Positions 22,082 to 30,032 of a stretch of 64,000 bases of DNA are shown in pieces; position 1 is the first letter of the stretch, and every line of letters begins with the position of its first letter. A program made the position numbers and the translations under genes. Source of the stretch: Byssochlamys sp. IMV 00236. Lineage: Eukaryota; Ascomycota; Eurotiomycetes; Eurotiales; Thermoascaceae. The stretch is from assembly GCA_001931875.2 (NCBI GenBank), contig MSJH02000556.1, forward strand, positions 124,001-188,000, read 5' to 3'. The notes beneath the pieces were generated by a model. It was not told the DNA's origin. It saw only the letters and a program-made list of their open reading frames with translations, and did no database searches.

Positions 22082-22156
22082 TGTCCGGTAACTCAGTCGG
22101 TTAGAGCGTGGTGCCAATATCGCCCCATTGTCGCGAGTTTGGCCCTCGTAGGGACA
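22082..22156 (+). tRNA. tRNA-Ile(AAU)-like sequence, probably a pseudogene or SINE head
   Basis: The order matches a tRNA: acceptor TGTCC (22082-22086) pairs with GGACA (22152-22156); a D arm contains AACTCAGTCGGTTAGAGC; an anticodon arm GGTG/CGCC has loop CCAATAT, placing AAT as anticodon; and a T arm CGAG/CTCG is perfect. It is close to the usual fungal tRNA-Ile(AAU). Position 33 is C instead of U, the A box has GTAAC for TAGC, and the T loop reads TTTGGCC instead of TTCGATC. A run of five T follows at 22167-22171, as in a Pol III terminator. The loop damage makes a functional tRNA unlikely. Confidence 0.55.
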
Positions 22157-22403
22157 GCGTCTTCAATTTTTACCTCCTTACCTCTCATCCTCGGGACGAG
22201 AATAGTTCGTAAGGAGATATATATTTATCTGTTTGTATGGTAACCTAGAGAGTTCCACGAAGTATACCTAATCATCGGAGAGATAGTTCCTGAAAGGGCG
22301 AAAGCAAGAGGTTAGGTGTCCTCCGCCGAGAACATAAACAATATAATAATACTTTTTTTTATAAATAGAAGACTTATATATCTAATACTAATTTAATATA
22401 TAG

Positions 22404-22530
22404 AATGTCGGAGCCTGCCTACAAGCAGACCTCCTGTCGGGTTTCTCCCACGTCTTCTAGCTCTACCTACAGAGATAAATAGGCTGAGCTAGTTCCTAGA
22501 GAATTCAAGCTCAGCGAGCTTCGCTCCAAG
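22404..22530 (-). repeat. Dispersed repeat, copy B (inverted relative to 6121-6250)
   Basis: The reverse complement aligns with copy A over its full length. Where they differ, this copy usually has T or A against C or G in copy A. Examples are CCACCCACAG in copy A against CTACCTACAG here (two CA-to-TA changes). The flanks are AT-rich. Repeat ends and target-site duplications are not visible. Confidence 0.75.
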
Positions 22531-22744
22531 ATATAATATAGCACTAGCATTATACTTTTTGATCATTTATACTTTGTAAACGGAATCTTTAAAGGTTAGC
22601 AGAGGGTTCTCTTAACATTGTCATGCGCAAGGCACGCAACCCATTGCTCGCACTCTCGCCCTAACTTACCTCGTTCGCGCGATTGTAAAGCAGCTCTCAC
22701 ACGTTACCCACCCGGGCGAAACCCAGCGCGGTATTGATTGTAGA

Positions 22745-22818
22745 GAAGCCACACGCCGGCTAATTAGTAATTGGGTGGGTGACCAAGTGTGAATCCTTGC
22801 TGGCCATTGTATGTTTTT
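22745..22818 (+). pseudogene. 5S rRNA 3'-half relic
   Basis: From AAGCCACACGCCGG through TAGTAATTGGGTGGGTGACC to CCATTGTATGTTTTT the sequence follows the 3' half of fungal 5S rRNA, ending in the T run. The upstream half (about 22690-22744) does not align convincingly. The internal changes (TAATTAGTAATTGG, AAGTGTGAATCCTTG) would disturb the fold. Partial and chimeric 5S copies are known in Aspergillus genomes. Confidence 0.7.
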
Positions 22819-22995
22819 GTTTTTGGATTCCATTTCTCCTCACGCCGTTTCATTGTTCCCCGTTGGATAAATGTACGAATACCAAATCGCTAAGGTCCGC
22901 CTACAGTGTTCCATCGAAGAGAGGGCGATATTGTTTCTTGCAGGTCATTCTTTTGACATATATCAGATGAATTCGTTATCATTAAGGCAAAAAAA

Positions 22996-23854
22996 TCAGT
23001 TATCCCCGCTCTCCGAAACGGGAGCGTAGGATCTCCTTTCTCTTGCTGCCTAATAGACCCATGTACAGTTAGCTTCGGATATTTTATAGCTTCTGCAAGC
23101 AAGGCCGGAAATCGGACAGAACACATCGGGGACAGGACTGGGGGATATAAGAAAAATACCTCAAGCCATTTCTGTGCCCACGGCTTCACAGCCGCCCAGG
23201 CAAGTAGACCTCCCGTCGCGAAAATGAAAATAAAGACTACCGCCTCATCTTTTCTGGAATCTCGCTCTGTAAAACAACACAGCATATTAGTCGCCAATCC
23301 AGAAGTCTTATCCAGTATCAATCAAATCATCCAAGGATTTTTAGGCACCACTCACGAAAACAAGTCGTAAAAACATCCTCCTCCTTCGCGCCCTTACAGA
23401 TCGGCAAATTATAATCGAGGCAGAATTTCCGATTACAATCATTACAGTTCGGCGCCCGGTACTTCTTGTCCTTTTCACGGGTTTCCAAGAACGATGACGA
23501 TGACGATAGATCCGTACCAGCCGTCGAATCGGAGGGGATTGGGATCGAAACGTTCCCGTTTCGTCGTTCCAGGTCAGGGAGCACGGATGAGGTGCGCGGG
23601 TCCGCGGGGCCGAGTTGGATGATTGTGCTGTTGGAGAAACAGGTGCATTTGCAGAATGAGGCGGGGGCTAGTCGTTGCGAAGTGAACTGTTAGCTTTGGT
23701 TCAGATTTTCTTGAGGATAATAATGGCAAATGACGAATTGGATAGAAGGAGTTGAATGGGACATACTTGACCCCAGTACCAGGACAGGGAGATATGATGC
23801 GACCAGCGCAAGGAGGAGGATGAGTGCGCTTGGTCTTCGATGTCGGAGGATCAT
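22996..23854 (-). CDS. Conserved-looking fungal signal-peptide membrane protein with a Cys-rich domain
   Basis: Four exons (23767..23854, 23356..23667, 23160..23266, 22996..23049) give 186 residues. Exon 1 is a strong signal peptide (MILRHRRPSALILLLALVAS...). Exon 2 contains CKCTCFSNST and a second cluster, NCNDCNRKFCLDYNLPIC...TTC. Exon 3 is a transmembrane helix (AVVFIFIFATGGLLAWAAV). A short basic cytosolic tail ends exon 4. The first acceptor is taken at ACTAG (23668), not the nearer CAG, because only that restores the Cys-rich frame and leaves a sensible CTAAC branch distance. The pattern matches a fungal family I recall as uncharacterised. It probably works in the secretory pathway or plasma membrane; function unknown. 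Confidence 0.8.
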
Positions 23855-24630
23855 CTTGAATAGCAATAGCTAGCTTTCCCTGAAGTTCGTAGTTGGGATC
23901 TCCTGATTCCGCTGGCGCGATTATGATCTCCGCCGGATCAGTACAGACAGGATAACCAGTAAGCTCGAGTCGAATATGTGGGAAAATGATCAATGTATCG
24001 TGAGGGCGCAATCTCATCATCGTCATCAACAAAAGCAGCCGGCAGCTTTCCACTGGTTAAGTTATCTCGGCGTGGTTATCAGTCCTGCCGGATTGTTCCG
24101 CCTTCCTAAAAGAAACTCTCAAACTAGGTATGCTGAGATTTCGCTTAGTATTTAGTATAATTTTAATATTTTTAAAATTAGTTGGTTATATAATAGCTAT
24201 TATGAATAAAAGAATTATAAGCTAATAGTGAGTTCTTGGCCTAAGGCTTCATGCAGTCTTTGGATTCGGTCTTGTAGGCAAAAATTGAAAGAGGAAATAG
24301 TCCGGATGTACCTAATGTACGCCAATCATACGAGTGAACCTGGGGTTCAACTCGAGGAGCCCTGAGCGCCGAGAAAAACAGAACTCTTTCCATGGAGCCT
24401 TGCACAGTAAGACTGATACAGAGGGAGGAGGAGCTGGAGTCTGTTTACATTGGTGCAAGGAAGAAGACGATCTCAGGTCGTCCAGCCATGCTGATGCACC
24501 GCTACCTTTCAGTAAGCGCACCCAATCGAGGTCTCCCAGAAGGTGGGCGAGATCCTAATAGGATTCATAGTCATGCCACTGGCTGCAGCCTGGTAGTTTC
24601 ACAGCCGTCTGTTAAACATTTGTCCCGGGC
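23855..24630 (+). other. Intergenic region with an AT-rich patch
   Basis: An extremely AT-rich run at about 24140-24225 may be a decayed repeat. Short frames at 24312-24630 have no recognisable content. Confidence 0.4.
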
Positions 24631-25872
24631 CTACCAAGCATCCCCCATCTCCACATCCTCGTCGGAATGATAGTAGTAAGGATCATTGGAATACGAATCC
24701 TCACGGTCCCAATAGAAGCTATCCGCTGGATGCTCGATGCCCTGAGACTCCTCACGGTGCCAATAGTGGCTGCCATCCGCTGGATGCTCGATGCCCTGAG
24801 ACTCCTCACGTTGCCAATAGTGGCTGTCATCCGCTGGACGTTCGATGCCCTCAGACTCCTCCCGCATACCCCAGTAGAAATCTTGTGACTCTGATGTAGA
24901 TCGTGGCTGCGCACCTGAGTGTCCCCCTCGAGAGGAACATTTCGCAGTCTGCTTCTTAGCTGTGGGCTTTGGCGCATCATCAGTGATAGCAGAGGTAGCA
25001 GCAGCAGTAGTGGTAGGTCTTGACTGGATACCCGGATATGCACCTCGACCACGCCGCGCAGTCTGGCGTTTCCTGACTGGAGCATGGTCACTGGTGGTTT
25101 TTGGCTCCGTTTCTGCTTTGGATGTAGACCTAGCCGACTGCACGCCTGAATATCCTGCTCGACCGGTGCACCTCGCGGTCTGGAGCTTTCTGGCTGGAGT
25201 CTTTGGTTCATTGTCAGCAGCAGCAGCAGTGCTTTTTCGTTTAGTGGTCTTCTTGGGTTCTTTTCCATTGTTACTATCATTCTCCATTTCTTTCTTGGCC
25301 CTTTTCGCAGAAGATGTTGATGCCCCCTTGCTGCTGCTGCTGCCTCCAAGATTAACATTGATATTCACAGTATTTGCATTGATCCCTTTCAGCCCAGCAG
25401 CAACAATGGCAGCGGCAATATCCTGACCATCATCAGCAGCCTTCCTCTTTATCCCCTTCCCCGTCTGCTTCGACGTTACTGTTCCTTCCTTGGCCTTCTT
25501 CGCCTTCTCCGCAGCAGCAAGCTCCTTCCTCGCCTTCCTTTCATTTGAATCCCATTCCTTCTTCAAATCCCGCTCCAGCTGCTGTAGATTCACAGGAATC
25601 TCCAACCTGCCCTGGTTCAGCGCATCCAGCAACCTCTTCGCGGCTGTGCCCTTGTTGTCCGATGGCTGCAAACCGTAGTGCAGCAACTGCGCTTTGTACC
25701 AGTGGGCAGGAGGGTCCTTGGCCGTCGGAGGCTGGCCAGGGAGAGGGTGGAAGAGGGCCTGGAGCTCTGGGATCGTCGCGCGGCGGTGCTGGTTCTGGTT
25801 GGAGGAGGTGACATAGAAATCGCCGTTGGAGTAGTGGAAGTTTTCTCTGGAGACAGGAGGCGTTAGGAACAT
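24631..25872 (-). CDS. Lysine-rich repetitive protein, probably nuclear, unknown function
   Basis: A single exon of 413 residues. The N-terminal about 110 residues look folded (IPELQALFHPLPGQPP...AHWYKAQLLHYGLQPSDNKGTAAKRLLDALNQG), with a SAP-like helix-extended-helix in the second part. A long charged helix (RDLKKEWDSNERKARKELAAAEKAKKAKE) and basic KRK clusters follow, which suggest nuclear localisation. Three diverged copies of a TAR..GR.GY.G.QS unit come next, and then about three 18-residue units (YW.REESQGIEHPADGSH) before an acidic end. DNA or chromatin binding is a guess from the SAP-like helix and basic regions. Confidence 0.75.
   Translation of the reverse strand: MFLTPPVSRENFHYSNGDFYVTSSNQNQHRRATIPELQALFHPLPGQPPTAKDPPAHWYKAQLLHYGLQPSDNKGTAAKRLLDALNQGRLEIPVNLQQLERDLKKEWDSNERKARKELAAAEKAKKAKEGTVTSKQTGKGIKRKAADDGQDIAAAIVAAGLKGINANTVNINVNLGGSSSSKGASTSSAKRAKKEMENDSNNGKEPKKTTKRKSTAAAADNEPKTPARKLQTARCTGRAGYSGVQSARSTSKAETEPKTTSDHAPVRKRQTARRGRGAYPGIQSRPTTTAAATSAITDDAPKPTAKKQTAKCSSRGGHSGAQPRSTSESQDFYWGMREESEGIERPADDSHYWQREESQGIEHPADGSHYWHREESQGIEHPADSFYWDREDSYSNDPYYYHSDEDVEMGDAW
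24695..24875 (-). repeat. Coding minisatellite, 54-bp units
   Basis: About three in-frame copies of a 54-bp unit encode YWxREESQGIEHPADGSH-type repeats in the protein above. The copies are close to identical between 24700 and 24830, pointing to recent expansion. The fourth copy is degenerate. Confidence 0.7.
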
Positions 25873-26266
25873 GGCAGTGCGGGATGTGGTTCTGTGGCAG
25901 TGTCAATTTCCTTAAAGACAACTTCTTACGATCCACCTGGGAACGATTGATATGTACAAACTATCTAAGAGCGACGTTAGGGAGGCAGTTAGTTGTGAAT
26001 TATGTTGTTATGATAGCTCAATCCGAGGACATGCCAGTACTAGGTAACGTTACCTAGTTCTGCCAGGGCTTACCGCCTATAGCTCTACTACTTATTAGGC
26101 AGCTGCTAGACAGATCCATGGATTCATCCCACTATCTTTATCCCCCACTTCAATTCAGAATACAAGCATTATCTCTATTCTTTTGCTAGGAGCAATAAAT
26201 ATATCTCAACGTTACATATAAATTATCCCCATTACATTGCACTCCTTCCTCAGCACTTACTTGGCT
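25873..26266 (+). other. Intergenic region
   Basis: Divergent upstream DNA between the repetitive protein and the duplicated kinase start. No features are recognised. Confidence 0.4.
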
Positions 26267-26879
26267 GAAGAGTGTAATTCTCACTGGCCAGCGTCACTGC
26301 CCAGTTCAGTGATGAATAGATTACAAAGCTCTTTATCAATAGCCAAGAGAAAGCGCCCGGAGGCTGAAAAGAAATAAAGTATAACAAAATAGGCGAAGGA
26401 TCAGATTGAAGCTGAACAAAACTTGATAAAAAGTGAAAGATACCCTATAACCTTTCTTGAATTCATCGAAACCTGCCATATACACATATTTCAACTGCTA
26501 CAAGTCGAAACAAACAAAGCATGCTCTACAGGAGGCTCATTGAAGAGTGAATGTTATAGATCTCATTGGCCAGCATCACTGCCCAGTTCAGTTGTGATGG
26601 ATAAATCTCCAGATTACAAAGCTCTTTATCAACAGGCCGAGAGAGCACGCGTGGAGGCCGAGAGAGCGCGCGCAGAGGCTGAGAGAGAGCGCGCAGAGGC
26701 TGAAAAGAAACAGAGTGTGATAGAACAGGTAAAGAACCAGATTGAAGCCGAACGAAACCTATTGCAAAGCGAAAGACAGCCTACAACCTTTCTTGAATTT
26801 ATCGAAACCTGCCATGTACACATATCTCAGCCGCTACGAGTCGAAACAAACAAAGCACGCTCTACAGGAGGCTCATTGA
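26267..26879 (+). repeat. Tandem duplication at the 5' end of a kinase gene
   Basis: Two adjacent direct copies (26267-26541 and 26542-26879) share landmarks such as CACTGCCCAGTTCAGT, GATTACAAAGCTCTTTATCAA, CCTTTCTTGAATT and TCTACAGGAGGCTCATTGA. Copy 2 contains the true start codon and has extra 21-bp coding units (AEAERxR). Copy 1 lacks the ATG and has TAA where copy 2 has CAG. Most differences put T or A in copy 1. Confidence 0.85.
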
Positions 26880-28798
26880 CCAGTCTGAAAGGCCGCTTAT
26901 GCCCTAGTTATCTACGACCATGGAAAAACTTTCATTGGGAACAGACCAAGATATATGAAACCGCTATTCAGCTGCTGCAGTCCTCTTCAAACCCTTGCCT
27001 TTTCTCTTCCAAATACTCGATTCACGATCTAGGCCGTCGCCTGTGCCGCCGTCCATTAGCGAGCGAGGAGGATCTGCAAGGCTACCAGCGGTACGGAGTG
27101 GAGGACCAAGTTCGGGAAATAATTGATGCCTTGCAGTCCGTTTCGGATATCTTTTCACCTGGGGAGGGGATTGAATTTGATAACTACGTCAACGCCTTTG
27201 ATAAAGAAACCAACTCGGTGGATGATCAAGCGCGAAAGCGCTCTATCCCTGATCAATTCTGTGTATTTCGAAAGGGCGCAAACCGTACTCTACTCTTCAG
27301 CATGGAATACAAAGCTGGTCACAAATTGACGGACAGATATCTGCGCGCAGGCTTACGACAGATGGAATTTTGGAAAGAAGTCGTGCAGCGAGTGACCATA
27401 CCGTCGGAGGGTGAAGAAAAACTATTGTATCATGCCGAGCTGCTGACAGGCTCTGCAATCGTCCATGCCTACGATGATATGATCAATCGAGGCACATCGT
27501 TTGGCTGTCTGATCACCGGCAACTGCCAGGTCTTCTTGCATGTACCGGAAGATCAACCTGACACGGTGGAGTATTACTTGGCTGAACCGAACCTGGACGT
27601 GCAAGCGATGCGAGACCAAGGCGACGACGAATGGATGTATACACCGGTCACCGCAGTAGGGCGACTTTTTACCATGTGTCTCATGAGCATTCAGTCGCCA
27701 ATGCGAAACCAACACTGGCGGAACCAAGTCATTCCACAACTCCACGTGTGGGAGGTCGATTTTGAGTACATCCTTAGTCAACTCTCAGATGAGGAAGTAC
27801 ATTCCAGTCCCGCGGGATCTGAATATCTGCCCTCGTCTCCGTTAGCTACCTCGAGTAGAAAGCGTCGCAAGCGTACCAGTTGCCGACCGGTGGAGAAGGG
27901 AGACTGCCCTCCTGACGACTCTGATTCGGAAGATATTTCGCGGAATCCCGACTCCACAGCAAGAAAACGTGCCTTGACCTTCTCTTCTTCACCCCCGCAA
28001 CGTCAACATCGATCGGGCTGGCAGTTTAAGAGGACGGATGATTCGATGCAAGAATCTTTGGATTTCTGTACTCAACGCTGCCTGCTGTCATTGAAAACTG
28101 GTGACTGGCTGGATGAAAATTGTCCAAATGTCGATCGTCACCGAAAGGCTAATAGCAAACGCCACCAGATTCATGTCTCTGACTTCTTGCGCCTACTCAA
28201 GTGCCAGCTAGATAATGATTTGGACCACTACTGTGCCCCTTTTGGGGAATCAGGGACCAGCGGGTTCCCTTTCAAGATCAGCTTGATGCCGTTCGGATAT
28301 ACAATAGTTGGAAAGGGGACCACCGACCGCCGGTGGCCTGTCGTACGACAAGAAGAAAACGTGTATCAAATCCTCCATTCAGTGCAAGGCTCGGCTGTCC
28401 CCGTTTTCCTCGGCACTATCGATATCGACTGGATCTATTTTTACGGAGGTGTTAGGATTACTCATTTCTTAATCCTTTCATGGGGTGGATATCCGTTTAA
28501 TCCACGCTTCTGTGAAGAGGAACGGCGGAACGAGTATCAGCGAACAAAAAAAGATATTCGACGCTTGGGCGTGATACATGGAGATCTACACGAATCCAAT
28601 ATACTCTGGAATACAGAGTTGGGCCGCGTACAGCTCATTGATTTTCACAAAGCTAAGCTATCACCATCCAACAAGCGAAAACAAGATCCGTTGAATTTGT
28701 CGCGTCCAAGGAAAAGGATTTTTACGAATCACGAAAGTGACCTCCAGCCCACACCGACCTTGCGGGGACCTGCCGCCGAACATATAAGAGACATCTAA
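26597..28798 (+). CDS. Fungal-type protein kinase-like protein (FunK1-like)
   Basis: The frame is open from 26423, but the ATG at 26597 is chosen as start. The 58 codons before it are a degraded copy of the downstream N-terminal exon sequence. The product has 733 residues. It begins with a charged coiled coil of repeated AEAER units (residues about 10-55). A globular region follows (RLCPSYLRPWKNFHWEQTKIYETAIQLL... and DQFCVFRKGANRTLLFSMEYKAGHKL), then a Lys/Arg- and Ser-rich linker with RKRRKR. The C-terminal kinase-like part has YTIVGKGTT, HGDLHESNIL (catalytic loop, about 660) and LIDFHKAKL, where DFH replaces DFG. Such kinases are abundant and fast-evolving in fungi. Substrate unknown; activity is uncertain because of the altered Mg2+ loop. 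Confidence 0.8.
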   Translation: MDKSPDYKALYQQAERARVEAERARAEAERERAEAEKKQSVIEQVKNQIEAERNLLQSERQPTTFLEFIETCHVHISQPLRVETNKARSTGGSLTSLKGRLCPSYLRPWKNFHWEQTKIYETAIQLLQSSSNPCLFSSKYSIHDLGRRLCRRPLASEEDLQGYQRYGVEDQVREIIDALQSVSDIFSPGEGIEFDNYVNAFDKETNSVDDQARKRSIPDQFCVFRKGANRTLLFSMEYKAGHKLTDRYLRAGLRQMEFWKEVVQRVTIPSEGEEKLLYHAELLTGSAIVHAYDDMINRGTSFGCLITGNCQVFLHVPEDQPDTVEYYLAEPNLDVQAMRDQGDDEWMYTPVTAVGRLFTMCLMSIQSPMRNQHWRNQVIPQLHVWEVDFEYILSQLSDEEVHSSPAGSEYLPSSPLATSSRKRRKRTSCRPVEKGDCPPDDSDSEDISRNPDSTARKRALTFSSSPPQRQHRSGWQFKRTDDSMQESLDFCTQRCLLSLKTGDWLDENCPNVDRHRKANSKRHQIHVSDFLRLLKCQLDNDLDHYCAPFGESGTSGFPFKISLMPFGYTIVGKGTTDRRWPVVRQEENVYQILHSVQGSAVPVFLGTIDIDWIYFYGGVRITHFLILSWGGYPFNPRFCEEERRNEYQRTKKDIRRLGVIHGDLHESNILWNTELGRVQLIDFHKAKLSPSNKRKQDPLNLSRPRKRIFTNHESDLQPTPTLRGPAAEHIRDI

Positions 28799-28820
28799 AA
28801 GCTCGTCGAAGCTTTTAGAT
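28793..28820 (+). repeat. Perfect 11-bp inverted repeat over the kinase stop codon
   Basis: ATCTAAAAGCT and AGCTTTTAGAT are exact complements around a six-base loop (CGTCGA). The left arm includes the TAA stop at 28796-28798. In the mRNA this would form a stable hairpin right at termination. Confidence 0.6.
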
Positions 28821-28903
28821 AGCAGATCCGGGTGATCAAGTTCTTGGACTGCCCAGTCCTCTTTGCCTCGATCAGCGGATCCGCTTCATTCTCTGCATTC
28901 ATT

Positions 28904-29065
28904 TCAGGACCTTTTGGCATCAGTCACTCCTTCAATCAGTGCGAAATAGTTCTCGCGCTGGCGAACGATACTGGCCTTTCGGGTGTTTTTCCGTAAATCA
29001 AACAGCTTCGATATGGCCTCAATACAATCTCGCTCCCTCCAAAACTCTACGTGGTATATCCACAT
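28904..29065 (-). CDS. Short frame, possibly a remnant of a decayed gene
   Basis: A 53-residue minus-strand frame (MWIYHVEFWRERDCIEAISK...) has unusually protein-like composition. It is preceded in another frame by a second protein-like stretch (TLLDNGEAQIQQC). The two look like pieces of one gene separated by a frameshift. No family recognised. Confidence 0.25.
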   Translation of the reverse strand: MWIYHVEFWRERDCIEAISKLFDLRKNTRKASIVRQRENYFALIEGVTDAKRS

Positions 29066-30032
29066 TGCTGAATTTGCGCCTCTCCGTTGTCGAGCAGCGT
29101 GACGTCACGTGGCCAACCAGTGGTCAACTTCCCTGCAATACCCCGTTCGACAAGATGTTCTCACAGTGGTGTTGTAGCTTTCGTCGATTATCAGACCCCG
29201 TGTCTCAGTACGATATCCTTCTCCCCTTTACGTTCCAGGAACACCCTCCACTGCACGGCTCGTCTCCAGTTGCTGAAGAGGGACAGGAATCGTGTTGGTC
29301 TCCTTATCAAATTGGCTGAGAAGCTTCGCAGTGTAGTTCCTAAGTATAGTACTCAAACTAAGACTCTGAAAGATGTTCTTCCAACAATTGCCTGAATCCT
29401 ATATCGCCGACGTTCAAGCGAACTACTAGGATATTAACACAGCCAGGGTACTTCTGAAAATCAGACAGACTCTCTGTCCTGGAAAACACATTATGCAGTA
29501 GTGCAATGTTATTAGTCCAAAATTGGCCGCCATGTTTTGATCCATAGTTGAGACTTCCTACGACTGAGAAATTCTAGATTCCTCGCCGATCTTGTGGCTG
29601 ATCAATTGCATGTATGCCTCTTGCAAATCCAGATAAAATGTGAAGCAATCATTATGTCCTGTTTTGCGTTGAAAGGCGGAAGGTCATACAAAATGAAAAA
29701 AGTTTAACAGAGGAAAAACGCCTCTTGGTGAAGTTAAGGAAAGAACACGAAGTAGAATGCAAGCATGCTAAATTAATTAGATAGGCTAAGCGCGTAGCGG
29801 GAATGTGGGGGCTTTTTTGTTTTATTTAACTGTTGATGAGGATATCAGTACTGAATGTATCTAGCTAGGTGGAACAAGCTCATTAGAAGCTCCTTAGGAA
29901 AGATTCTAGTAAAGCTGTCCGCTCGTTTTGAAATAATGGAGCAGGTAGATCCAAATCGGGCGACCCCGAAATCCATTAAATTCTATAGTATGTATAGTTA
30001 TCCCGTCTATAAGAAGACATTCTGCTATAGCA
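29066..30032 (+). other. Gene-poor stretch
   Basis: Only short or overlapping frames are present (for example plus 28939-29319). AT content rises toward 29700-30000. Nothing is recognised. Confidence 0.4.

Noticed and set aside
24335..24365. GGTTCAACTC B-box-like sequence
   Set aside because: No matching A box or acceptor stem.
24612..25358. 248-codon minus-strand frame and a 154-codon plus-strand frame in the same place
   Set aside because: Out-of-frame readings of the repetitive lysine-rich gene; the repeats create long open frames in several phases.
26423..26596. 58-codon N-terminal extension of the fungal-type kinase
   Set aside because: It is a degraded duplicate of the downstream N-terminal coding sequence; the matching ATG context lies at 26597.
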